Below, one piece after another: positions 36,209 to 44,820 of a stretch of DNA of 64,000 bases; position 1 is the first letter of the stretch; every line of letters starts with the position of its first letter. The stretch lies in the NCBI RefSeq assembly GCF_014638355.1, contig NZ_BMFK01000003.1, forward strand, positions 124,001 through 188,000. The letters run 5' to 3'. Under the pieces are notes generated by a model that saw only the letters and a program-made list of their open reading frames with translations, was not told where the DNA came from and ran no database searches. Source of the DNA: Priestia taiwanensis (GTDB lineage Bacteria; Bacillota; Bacilli; Bacillales; Bacillaceae_G). Both the position numbers and the translations under genes were made by a program.

Positions 36209-36334
36209 TTAAATTTGTTCTCCATGCTCCGTATCTAATTTGACCACATCTGAATTTCCCTCAATTGTTCCTGGTCCAAAAGAAAACACAAATACACTCA
36301 TTAGTCCAACCATAGCTAATTTAAGTCCTTTCAT
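36209..36334 (-). CDS. Phr peptide precursor
   Basis: A 41-residue ORF that starts in the ATGA overlapping the rap stop codon. Basic start (MKGLK), hydrophobic signal (LAMVGLMSVFVFSFG), then a polar C-terminal tail ending EHGEQI. This is the textbook Phr layout; the exported tail is cut to a short peptide that is re-imported and inhibits the cognate Rap. The mature peptide is probably within the last five to seven residues (TEHGEQI); which residues cannot be told. It was too short for the usual gene length limit. Confidence 0.9.
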   Translation of the reverse strand: MKGLKLAMVGLMSVFVFSFGPGTIEGNSDVVKLDTEHGEQI

Positions 36335-37398
36335 TTCAACGCCCCCATTTTCTTTAATATTTGCCTTGCCTCGTAACTCTTACGGAAATATGAACTCGCT
36401 TTTAATTCGTTACCAGCATCGTACCATCTATTCGCTAATTCTTCGTTATATATGTGTACATCTTTCCACATTTCCAGTTTTTTCAGATATTCAATTGCTA
36501 TTAAGAAAATTCCTTCTAATTCTTCAACAGATAAACGATCATTTTTTGCTTTTAACACTAAAAAGTGATGATTGTACTCTTCACTGCAAAACTTTAAACC
36601 TTCTTCAATATATATTGATGCCTTTTGTGTTTTCTTTAATTTGTAGTGTTCCCTCGCTAATAGGTATGTTACCCTGATTCGTGGATTCTTTTTATACACT
36701 TCAATAAGATGCCTGATTGCAACTTCCGATAAATCCTGATCGGCATACATCAATCCAAGATTATGTCTAGCTTTTATAACGAGTGAATCTTCATTCGCCT
36801 CCTTAAAGATATCTAGAGCTTCTAATAAATATTCTTCTGCTAGTTCATATTGTTCTAATACAGTACATGCAGTTCCTAATAAGTTTTTACAGGCGCCCAT
36901 CTTAATTTCATACCCTTCACGTTGAAAAAAGAATTCTTGTGCCTTTGTAGCATAATGAATGGCTAGTACCGGTTGTGATAAATAGTATTGAAAAATTGCA
37001 ACACGATAGTTAAATTCTGCTTTTTCTGCTTCATCAGGAATAGTAACTAATAATTCCTCCGCAAGTTGATAATGCTCCTTCGCGTCACTATAATTCCCGA
37101 TTTCTATCGCATAGATAAATTTAAAGAAATGGTAGTAATACTTTAAGAAGGTATTTGTTTGTTGTTCGGAGATAGGTTTATCGAAATCTGCTTTGAAATC
37201 TTCTATTAATATCTTGTATCGAAAGTCTAGTAATGAGTAATAAGTAAGGATATCCCGGTCTTCTTCCATTCGATTAATTTTGCGATCAATCTCTTCTTTC
37301 AACTTCCTTGCTTTAATCACATGGTGCACACGCATTTCTTGATACCAGTCATTTAATAACTTTGTAATTTCTTGCTTGGTGATAACCTCTACAGTCAA
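36331..37398 (-). CDS. Rap-family response-regulator aspartate phosphatase / TPR protein
   Basis: A 355-residue protein. The N-terminal three-helix bundle (residues about 1-70, ITKLLNDWYQEMRVHHVIKARKLKEEIDRK) and seven TPR-like repeats (EQYELAEEYLLEALDIFKEA...) match Rap phosphatases such as those that act on Spo0F or ComA. It starts with TTG behind GAGGAGG. Its stop overlaps the start of the phr gene, the usual pairing. It probably controls sporulation or competence timing through its target, but the target cannot be read from sequence. Confidence 0.9.
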   Translation of the reverse strand: MTVEVITKQEITKLLNDWYQEMRVHHVIKARKLKEEIDRKINRMEEDRDILTYYSLLDFRYKILIEDFKADFDKPISEQQTNTFLKYYYHFFKFIYAIEIGNYSDAKEHYQLAEELLVTIPDEAEKAEFNYRVAIFQYYLSQPVLAIHYATKAQEFFFQREGYEIKMGACKNLLGTACTVLEQYELAEEYLLEALDIFKEANEDSLVIKARHNLGLMYADQDLSEVAIRHLIEVYKKNPRIRVTYLLAREHYKLKKTQKASIYIEEGLKFCSEEYNHHFLVLKAKNDRLSVEELEGIFLIAIEYLKKLEMWKDVHIYNEELANRWYDAGNELKASSYFRKSYEARQILKKMGALK

Positions 37399-37601
37399 AA
37401 ATAATCCTCCTCTCTTATTTTTGATAATAATTCCATTTTATATCGTTCTATCTCACTTTAATAGATAAAATTCTGAATATTTTTTCGATTATTTCACTCT
37501 CATTCAATAAATTAGACACCTATGTAAATAATTTGAAGCTTTTCATTTGATATATTGATATAGAAAAAATAAAATAACAATGGTGAAAGGGAGAGATACA
37601 T

Positions 37602-38465
37602 ATGAAAAAAATGATAGTAATGTTTTTTTGCTCACTTATAATCCTAAGTGGATGCGGTTCGAAAGTATATGATGAACAGGTTGATTTAGGTATCAAAGCA
37701 ATAGACAAAGGGGACTATACAGAGGCTATAAATTCTTTTGAGAAAGCCAAAAAAGAAAAAGACACAGATGAGGTTCAGAACTACATCCAATTGGTGAATA
37801 ATCTACAAGAAAGTGCTTCTGCATTGAAAGATGAAAAATATGAAGAGGCAATTACAACTGCTGAAAAAGTATTGAAAGAAGAAATGGATGAGAAAATATC
37901 TTCATTCATAAAAACAAAAGCTGAAGAAATTATCGAAGCAGCAAAAGATTCACAAGAACAAGTCGAATCTATCAAGAAAGAAATTCAAGTAGGAAAAGAT
38001 TTATTAAACCAACAAAAATATGACGAAGCTATTCAAACCTTCAAAACAGTATCTGAAAAAGAAAAACCAGAACAACTTGTGAAAGAAGCAATAAGTTTAA
38101 TGGATGAGGCTAATACTGCGAAAAAGCAGTATGAAGAAGAACAGAGAAAAGCCAAAGAAGAACAAGCTAAAAAAGAAAAAGCTGAATTAGAAAAGAAACA
38201 AGCCGAACAAAAAACAAAAGAAAAAAAGAAAAAGCAACAAGATACAAGTAAAAACGCAGGTACTTTAACAAAAGCAGGAGCTGAGGACCTTGTGCGTAAA
38301 CAATACCCTATACCAGAAAAAATAATAGCAGAATATTTTCGTACAAATGAACAAGGGGATCATATCATCGAAACGTATCAAATTGTAAGCGACCACCACG
38401 CAACTTTCCATGGATACTATAGTGTAAATTCAAAGACAAAAGAAGTAAAGTGGATAGGTAGATAG
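37602..38465 (+). CDS. Putative lipoprotein with TPR-like and lysine-rich helical region
   Basis: A 287-residue protein. The lipobox LSGC has the modified Cys at about 18, so it is exported and lipid-anchored. Two or three TPR-like repeats follow (GIKAIDKGDYTEAINSFEKAKK and LLNQQKYDEAIQTFKTV), then a highly charged helix of about 60 residues (EEEQRKAKEEQAKKEKAELEKKQ...). It ends in a small beta domain (KQYPIPEKIIAEYF...HATFHGYYSVNSKTKEVKWIGR). Surface-exposed scaffold or binding protein; function unknown. Confidence 0.78.
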   Translation: MKKMIVMFFCSLIILSGCGSKVYDEQVDLGIKAIDKGDYTEAINSFEKAKKEKDTDEVQNYIQLVNNLQESASALKDEKYEEAITTAEKVLKEEMDEKISSFIKTKAEEIIEAAKDSQEQVESIKKEIQVGKDLLNQQKYDEAIQTFKTVSEKEKPEQLVKEAISLMDEANTAKKQYEEEQRKAKEEQAKKEKAELEKKQAEQKTKEKKKKQQDTSKNAGTLTKAGAEDLVRKQYPIPEKIIAEYFRTNEQGDHIIETYQIVSDHHATFHGYYSVNSKTKEVKWIGR

Positions 38466-38473
38466 ACCACTAT

Positions 38474-38546
38474 ATCCCCTTAAGATAGACAGCAAAAAAG
38501 ACCATGTGATGTAATGCTCTTAACTGTTATCTTAAGGGGATTTTTG
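38474..38546 (+). terminator. Terminator of the lipoprotein gene
   Basis: A 14-bp perfect stem (arms 38474-38487 and 38528-38541) with additional internal pairs (ACAG/CTGT), followed by TTTTTG. Confidence 0.8.
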
Positions 38547-38574
38547 TATGCATATACCTAGTCATTTAACTTCA

Positions 38575-39540
38575 TCACGTATTAACACCTATCGTAACTT
38601 TCTCCAACACACGTAAAAACCTCGCTCGTTCCCGATACAATCTCTGAGCCTCTTCTACCGACACAGCCGTAAATCGTACGCTACAACCCGGTAACGCCTG
38701 CGCTAACAACGGAATATCAACCGAAATAACCGTAGCTATTCTCGTATATCCTCCCGTTGTTTGCCGATCTGCCATCAAAATGATCGGCTCACCGTTGGCC
38801 GGGACTTGTATCCCTCCAAGCGGAATAGCCTCTGAAATAATATCTGCTGTTTCGGCATGCTGCAAGGCTGGGCCTTTCAAACGATAGCCCATTCGGTCTG
38901 ATTGAGGTGTGACCTCGTAGACAGATGAAAAGAACGTTTCAATCGAAGACTCCAAAAAGGCATGGTGATGTGGCCCTATACAGACACGAACCGTAATCTC
39001 CTTTTCATAACGAGGAATCTCTTTAATATGAAGCGCACGGCCCGCTACTACACAAGTCGTTTCTATTCCATGCAATACATCCCCTGTCTGAAGAACGCGC
39101 CCCTCTAACCCACCAATATTAGCTTTCACATACGTAGATTTACTCCCCATCACAAGCGGTATATCAAATCCACCAGCTACACTCACATACGTACGAGCAC
39201 CTTCGATTGGTCGTCCGAATGCCAGTACATCCCCTTTGTTCAAGCGAAAACTTTTCCACATCGGTGCAGGCTCCCCATTTACTGTCGGCGAAAGATTGCC
39301 ACCGCATATCGCAATTACAACATCCTCTAATACTTGTAAAGTTGGCCCCATCATCGTGATTTCAAGCGCTGCTTCGTCTCTTCGATTACCAACGAGAAGG
39401 TTCGCAAGTTGCAAAGCATATTCATCCATCGCCCCCGCTACAACCATTCCATATTGTTGATAGCCAGTACGCCCTAAGTCTTGAAACGTTGTGAAAAGTC
39501 CTGGTTTGATGACGCGAAATACACGTTTCGTCATGGACAC
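38575..39540 (-). CDS. pxpC: 5-oxoprolinase subunit C (KipA-type)
   Basis: A 321-residue protein of the allophanate hydrolase subunit 2 / biotin-dependent carboxyltransferase family. It has the marks GLFTTFQDLGRTGYQQYGMVVAGAMDEYALQLANLLVGN, ITMMGPTLQ, QSDRMGYRLKGPAL and ADRQTTGGYTRIATVI. Together with PxpA and PxpB it forms the ATP-dependent enzyme that opens 5-oxoproline to glutamate. It is the last gene of the pxpB-pxpA-pxpC cluster, overlapping pxpA by 10 bp. Confidence 0.95.
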   Translation of the reverse strand: MSMTKRVFRVIKPGLFTTFQDLGRTGYQQYGMVVAGAMDEYALQLANLLVGNRRDEAALEITMMGPTLQVLEDVVIAICGGNLSPTVNGEPAPMWKSFRLNKGDVLAFGRPIEGARTYVSVAGGFDIPLVMGSKSTYVKANIGGLEGRVLQTGDVLHGIETTCVVAGRALHIKEIPRYEKEITVRVCIGPHHHAFLESSIETFFSSVYEVTPQSDRMGYRLKGPALQHAETADIISEAIPLGGIQVPANGEPIILMADRQTTGGYTRIATVISVDIPLLAQALPGCSVRFTAVSVEEAQRLYRERARFLRVLEKVTIGVNT

Positions 39541-40301
39541 GCTACTCCAATAGGTTGAATATGTATGTTTTCAGTTAGTAACTTTTCTCGTAATGTTTGT
39601 ACAAATTGCAACGCTTCCGGTCCATCCCCATGCACACAAATCGTATCCGCTTGAATCGCAATATCTTGTCCGTTCACTGCCTTTACTTTCTTTTCTTTTA
39701 CCATTCGAAGCACACGCTTTGCCGCAACATTCACATCATGAATCATCGCATTTGGATATGAACGTGGAGTGAGTGTTCCGTCCGGTTGATACGTCCGGTC
39801 CGCAAATACTTCTTGTGCTACGGTCAGTCCTACTGCTTCCCCAGCTCGGACAAGCTCACTTCCTGCTAGACCGAATAAAATCAAATCTGAATTCACCGTA
39901 TACACAGCTTTCGCAATCGCGTCTGCCATTTTTCTATCTGTCGAAGCCATATTATAAAGCGCACCGTGTGGCTTCACATGCTTAACGTTTGTTCCACATA
40001 CAGTTGCCGCAGCTTGTATCGCACCAACTTGATAGACTACAAGGTTAAAAATTTCCTCTTCTGACATCTTCATCTCACGCCGTCCAAATCCACCTAGGTC
40101 AGGAAAGCCTGGATGTGCGCCAATACTAACGCCAAGCGAATGCGCTAGTTTTACCGTATCCATCATGACGTTATAATCACCCGCATGAAAGCCACACGCG
40201 ATATTCGCAGATGAAACATGCTGAAGTACTTCTTCATCATTTCCGATTGTATACGCCCCGAAGCTTTCCCCTACATCACTGTTTAAGTCAATTGTCTGCA
40301 T
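39531..40301 (-). CDS. pxpA: 5-oxoprolinase subunit A (LamB/YcsF type)
   Basis: About 256 residues. It starts TIDLNSDVGESFGAYTIGNDEEVLQ and has SANIACGFHAGD, GVSIGAHPGFPDLGGFGRREM, VKPHGALYN and ADTICVHGDGP, the constant features of the YcsF/LamB family. It is the core subunit of 5-oxoprolinase. The ATG at 40301 follows AGGGGG by six bases; upstream ATGs are too close or have no site. Overlaps pxpC; begins 11 bp before pxpB ends. Confidence 0.95.
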   Translation of the reverse strand: MQTIDLNSDVGESFGAYTIGNDEEVLQHVSSANIACGFHAGDYNVMMDTVKLAHSLGVSIGAHPGFPDLGGFGRREMKMSEEEIFNLVVYQVGAIQAAATVCGTNVKHVKPHGALYNMASTDRKMADAIAKAVYTVNSDLILFGLAGSELVRAGEAVGLTVAQEVFADRTYQPDGTLTPRSYPNAMIHDVNVAAKRVLRMVKEKKVKAVNGQDIAIQADTICVHGDGPEALQFVQTLREKLLTENIHIQPIGVACP

Positions 40302-40311
40302 CTTCATCCCC

Positions 40312-41019
40312 CTATTTTCCCACATGCGTTACTGTATATTCTCCAACATTAATAGCGCTTTCAATTTTAGCGTACTCACTCTCACTTATTGGAACGAAAC
40401 GAACATAGTGACCAGCAGATAATAGAATCGGATTCTTTCTCGTAGGATCATATAGCTTCACTGGCGTTTGTCCAATAAGTTGCCAGCCACCTGGTGTTTC
40501 GAGCGGATAAATGCCCGTTTGATCCCCCGCAATGCCAACAGATCCAACCGGAATATTCGCCCTCGGATTCTCCCTCCGAGGCGTCGCAATCTGCTTCGAC
40601 ATCCCACCTAAATAAGGGAATCCAGGAACAAAACCCATCATATAAATAAGATAGTCTTGCCCAGAATGAATCGTAATTACCTCTTCCTCTGACAGACCAT
40701 TATACTCCGCGACAAAAGCTAAATCCTCTCCGCTGTAATACGTAGGAATTTCGAAGATAAGCGAAGCCGAACTTTCTACACTTCCTTCTATATTTCTATC
40801 CATCACTTCAAGCTGTTCCTGAATCTCACTATAACTCACCACATCAGGGCGATAATAGATAGCTAGTGTTGTATAAGCCGGCACCCACTCTACAATCCCA
40901 TTAATCGGATGCTTGCTTAAATAATCGACAAACACTCTAATTCGTTGATTCGTCTCTTCCGAAATGACGGTTCCAAATACAAGTTGAATTCCTGTGTCTC
41001 CTAGTGGATAACATTTCAC
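40312..41019 (-). CDS. pxpB: 5-oxoprolinase subunit B (KipI-type)
   Basis: A 235-residue protein of the allophanate hydrolase subunit 1 family. It has YPLGDTGIQLVFG at the start, GEDLAFVAEYNGLS, GQDYLIYMMGFVPGFPYLGGM, then RENPRANIPVGSVGIAGDQTGIYPLETPGGWQLIGQTP. In B. subtilis KipI also inhibits kinase KinA, but here the 5-oxoprolinase role is the safe call. It precedes pxpA. Confidence 0.95.
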   Translation of the reverse strand: MKCYPLGDTGIQLVFGTVISEETNQRIRVFVDYLSKHPINGIVEWVPAYTTLAIYYRPDVVSYSEIQEQLEVMDRNIEGSVESSASLIFEIPTYYSGEDLAFVAEYNGLSEEEVITIHSGQDYLIYMMGFVPGFPYLGGMSKQIATPRRENPRANIPVGSVGIAGDQTGIYPLETPGGWQLIGQTPVKLYDPTRKNPILLSAGHYVRFVPISESEYAKIESAINVGEYTVTHVGK

Positions 41020-41038
41020 ACATGCTCCTCCTCACATA

Positions 41039-42238
41039 TTACGAAAATAATTGCGGAAGTTGATTGATTAACGTTATAACCGCTAAATACGCCGTTGCGG
41101 CAAAGACAATCACGCCAAAAATAGTTAACCATACTGGATGCTTGTAATCTCCCACGATTGATTTTTTATGTGCCGCAATTAATAAAGCCCCTAATCCAAC
41201 TGGCAAGATTAATCCATTAAATGCTCCTGCTAAAATAAGCAATGTTACTGGCTTACCAATTAACACAAAAATAATCGTCGAAACAACAATAAATCCGACA
41301 ATCACTTTCGTATGATTGCGATCCACCTTTTTCGATAACGTACGCAAGAACGATACAGATGTGTACGCTGCACCAATGACGGATGTAATCCCTGCCGCCC
41401 ATAACACTAATCCAAACATTTTATACCCAACGACACCCGCTGCTTGCTGGAAAACAGATGCAGGAGGATTGGCTGGATCTAGTTTAAATCCTGTCGCGAC
41501 AACTCCGAGTACCGCAAGGAATAAAAAGATACGCATAATAGACGCAATCACAATCCCAGTAACCGAACTTTTCGTTACATAATGAAGGTTTTCTTTTCCC
41601 GAAATACCTGCATCTAACAGACGATGCCCTCCGGCAAAAGTAATATATCCACCGACCGTACCACCTACTAGCGTAATAATTGCAAACATATCAATGGTTG
41701 TTGGCGCAAATGTATGAACAATTGCCTCACCTACTGGCGGATTACTTCGAAACGCTACGTACAACGTTAGGAGAATCATCATGATTCCTAATATACGCGT
41801 AATCTTGTCCATCGCTACGCCAGCTTCTTTCGAAAGAAAAATCCCAACCGCAATAACTCCCGTAATAACCGCTCCGACGCTAGGATCAATCCCAACTAAC
41901 ACGTTTAGTCCAAGCCCTGCCCCGCCAACATTTCCAACATTAAACGCAAGGCCGCCTAAAGCAACTGCGAAAGCTAAAAAGTACCCAAGTCCCGGCAAGA
42001 CCATATTCGCAATATCTTGACCACGTCTTTTCGATACAGCGATAATGCGCCAAATATTCACTTGCACACCAATATCCAAAATAATCGACATCAAAATAAC
42101 AAACCCAAAACTAGCTAACAACTGCTCTGTAAACACAGCCGTTTGTGTCAAAAAAACCGGCCCAATCGCAGAAGAACCCATCAAAAAAGCTGCCCCTAAT
42201 AACACGCCCCATCTACTCTTTGTAGAAGTATCTCCCAT
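41039..42238 (-). CDS. NRAMP-family divalent metal / organic transporter (YcsG type)
   Basis: About 399 residues, roughly eleven membrane helices. The start MGDTSTKSRWGVLLGAAFLMGSSAIGPVFLTQT and the later LAFNVGNVGGAGLGL and AYTSVSFL fit the NRAMP branch found next to pxp genes, the YcsG type. It is the first gene of the pxp cluster, 19 bp before pxpB, so it may import 5-oxoproline or a related acid rather than metal. The metal-ligand DPGN motif of true NRAMPs is not seen, which supports that. Start ATG 42238 behind AAGGGGAGGG. Confidence 0.88.
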   Translation of the reverse strand: MGDTSTKSRWGVLLGAAFLMGSSAIGPVFLTQTAVFTEQLLASFGFVILMSIILDIGVQVNIWRIIAVSKRRGQDIANMVLPGLGYFLAFAVALGGLAFNVGNVGGAGLGLNVLVGIDPSVGAVITGVIAVGIFLSKEAGVAMDKITRILGIMMILLTLYVAFRSNPPVGEAIVHTFAPTTIDMFAIITLVGGTVGGYITFAGGHRLLDAGISGKENLHYVTKSSVTGIVIASIMRIFLFLAVLGVVATGFKLDPANPPASVFQQAAGVVGYKMFGLVLWAAGITSVIGAAYTSVSFLRTLSKKVDRNHTKVIVGFIVVSTIIFVLIGKPVTLLILAGAFNGLILPVGLGALLIAAHKKSIVGDYKHPVWLTIFGVIVFAATAYLAVITLINQLPQLFS

Positions 42239-42926
42239 CGTATCCCTCCCCTTTATGATGAAAATAAGACTTATTATTTTATGATAACACAAAATTTTCA
42301 GTTTATTAAAAAGGTAAGCATCTAACGTTCGTATGCCTAATTGAAAATGGTTCTAGGCGTAATTAATATAGATAGTATATTACCAACCTAAACTATATTT
42401 CCCTACTAAAAATTAAAACCGAAGTCATTCATATTAATGGCGGATATTGAAAGTACTTTTATTCATATGGTTGTGAAAATAGAAAAAAATAGGGGATTTA
42501 GAAAAAGAGGATGATTCAATTGTTTCAAGTAACCTTCATTACACACTAAATATATATGATAGTACTAAGACTCCTTTTATAGATAGGACGAAAACGAGCA
42601 TTACTAAAATTATATTCATACCCAAAAAATGAGTAACCTATATCTAAAATACTTTGTCTATTTCATCGAGCATGGAAATGTTCCTTCTAAGTAAATACTG
42701 CCCGAACTTTGAAACAATCTATAGCTTTCTACACAGGTGAACACGAATAAGTACAATAATGGGCTCTTTAAGAGGATTGGGGATTAAAGTAGGAAATACT
42801 AAGAGATTTGAGCTGTCCTCTGACTATTAAGCATTTCTAATAATCAAAAGACAGCTCATTGTCTCTCATATGTAGGAATATCAGAAAACTACATAATTTC
42901 TAATGTAATTAGTATATGTTTAAGAT
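42239..42926. other. Gene-free stretch with a large hairpin
   Basis: About 690 bases with no intact gene. It separates the core pxp cluster from the AT-rich island. A 20-bp stem with a few G-T pairs, arms 42810-42829 and 42838-42857, outer part GAGCTGTC/GACAGCTC, forms a stable hairpin with no T-run on either strand. The plus strand at 42720-42790 reads as broken frames (LSTQVNTNKYNNGLFKRIGD then stop) that look like the end of a decayed gene, possibly a transposase; I cannot prove that. Confidence 0.4.
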
Positions 42927-44201
42927 TTAACTATTTAAGACTTGTATCAACTTCTCAATCTCGATACCTATTGCTTCAAAATTGGTATCCTTATTTCTTT
43001 GTCTAATCATTGCTCTTTTCTCTTTTACTTCTACATTATTTAATCTTCCAAACTCCTCTATTAATCCTTTTTCTTTAAAAAACTCAGTTGTATTTAACTC
43101 TGAAAAAGGAATATATTCATTAGTTTGATTATGAATTAGGATGCCTTTTATTTTAAATAGCTCCATTAACTCCTTTAAAGCTTTATCATGTGATAAGAAG
43201 AAGGGAATATAGTATGATTTTTCTTTATGTATACTAATTTGAACTTCCATAACTCTTGGAACCAAAAAATCCCATGCTATGTTTTCAATTTTTTTCAATA
43301 ATTCTTTTGAATTACCTCCCTTATTAACTTTATTTAACATAGAAACAGATTTTCCATCCTCAAAATACTTAAAAGCAATGATTAGTTCTCTCTCAAAAAT
43401 AATACCCACTTCATTTATTACAAAGTCTAATAATTTATTCATTTTATTTTTAGCGCTGGCCTTGCTACTAAACTTTATTTTCCATATACCTATCAATAAT
43501 AATGTAATATTTGCATGTAAATCGACAAACATTCCCAGCATATCTTTATATTTATTTTTATAAAAGATATCAATCATTTGATCGGTATTTTGTCGCGCTT
43601 CATTTGTACTAATTAAAAATTCGATTTTCTTTTCCTCTAGATACTTTTGATGATTAATACTTTTAAAAAGCTCCAAGTAATATAAATTTTCATATACCTT
43701 TAAATGATGTGGATTAGAAATGGTGAATGATTTTTCTCCAGCTAAAAATAGATTTTTATAATTTTCCATCAAATAAAAAGTATAATCATAATTAAAGTCC
43801 TTTCTAAGTAAATAATCTAAAGTAAGATAGACACTCTCTTGCGAAAAATTAGATTCATTATATCGTTTTAAAAAAGTTCGAATATAACTAGTGTAATTTG
43901 TATCCAACATTATAGAATAATCATATTGAATTTGAGCACTTGGATTTTGAAGCATAGTTTGAAGTATATTCGTATCTAAAAAGAGAATTTTTTCTGACCT
44001 AAAATATGCAACAAAATCTGTTCCCTTTTTATCTAAGATATCTACTATACCTAAAGGATATATCGCATCTTTATTATATTTTTCAGGTGTCACAATTAAT
44101 TTATAATCTTTCGTTAACTCATTATACCTTCCCCATATATAAAGAAGTTCTAACGGTTCCTCGGTAGTATTTAATTCATAAAGTAAGTTCCCCATCTCCA
44201 T
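42927..44201 (-). CDS. Large uncharacterised protein with a possible PIN-like nuclease core
   Basis: A 424-residue protein, very AT-rich and rich in Lys/Asn/Tyr/Ile. Residues 71-80 (KILFLDTNILQ) match the first strand of PIN-domain nucleases with the catalytic Asp76, and FFLSHDKALKELMELFKIKGILIHN near residue 335-360 resembles their last acidic motif and final strand. Between them lies a helical insert of over 200 residues. If this reading is right it is an RNase of an unusual size. ATG follows GGAG. It lies downstream of the reverse transcriptase, with an IS remnant between them. Confidence 0.6.
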   Translation of the reverse strand: MEMGNLLYELNTTEEPLELLYIWGRYNELTKDYKLIVTPEKYNKDAIYPLGIVDILDKKGTDFVAYFRSEKILFLDTNILQTMLQNPSAQIQYDYSIMLDTNYTSYIRTFLKRYNESNFSQESVYLTLDYLLRKDFNYDYTFYLMENYKNLFLAGEKSFTISNPHHLKVYENLYYLELFKSINHQKYLEEKKIEFLISTNEARQNTDQMIDIFYKNKYKDMLGMFVDLHANITLLLIGIWKIKFSSKASAKNKMNKLLDFVINEVGIIFERELIIAFKYFEDGKSVSMLNKVNKGGNSKELLKKIENIAWDFLVPRVMEVQISIHKEKSYYIPFFLSHDKALKELMELFKIKGILIHNQTNEYIPFSELNTTEFFKEKGLIEEFGRLNNVEVKEKRAMIRQRNKDTNFEAIGIEIEKLIQVLNS

Positions 44202-44820
44202 TTATAACATTCTCCTTTGTTGAATCATTAATTGCATTTAGGCTTATCACTCCAAATTATTTTTCATTTAAGATTGCAACCTTGCAATGCCCTTTAATTT
44301 AAATAAAATCTCAATGAATCACTATAGTTCTTTCAAATATCTAATAATAAAAACATCTATTATATAAAACATATTAAAAATTCCCTTAGTTCTTAATATG
44401 CTAGATTTAGATTATACTGATTACTATTCATATATCGTAATCCCGTATGTCAACAGAAAAATAAACAGCTTTTTTAGGTATTCAACCTTTTATTGAATTG
44501 GACTCATATAGCCCAATGTTCCGTAAATTTGATGATGATTAAACCAATTTATGCAATCGCTTAATTGTAGTTTTTTTAGACTTTCAAATTTAACTTCTAT
44601 GATTGCTCTAAATATATTTATATCTAAGCTACCCCTCTATAAAAAAAAACAATACATGCAAATCTCTCTAGAGAGACAATACACATATTGGAGTTTTTCT
44701 GACATACTCATTGCTTTATTATTAAATTAATTTCAATAAATCACTATATCACGAGTAGTTTTTAAAATTATCCTCATAAAACAGTTATCGTAATTATTTT
44801 GAAAGAATCAATATATATTT
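44202..44820. mobile_element. IS3-family remnant and flanks
   Basis: On the minus strand 44610-44490 reads a fragment of an IS3-type transposase (IIEVKFESLKKLQLS then WFNHHQIYGTLGYMSPIQ stop), with the typical NWFNxHxxHGxLGYxSP signature. TGTCAACAG at 44448 probably is its outer end. The element has lost its front and most of its coding sequence. Imperfect direct repeats (TCAATGAATCACTATA near 44318 and TCAATAAATCACTATA near 44731) flank it. No intact gene elsewhere in this stretch. Confidence 0.65.

Noticed and set aside
41039-42238. Metal import role for the NRAMP-type transporter
   Set aside because: The DPGN metal-binding motif of manganese transporters is not visible and the gene leads the pxp operon.
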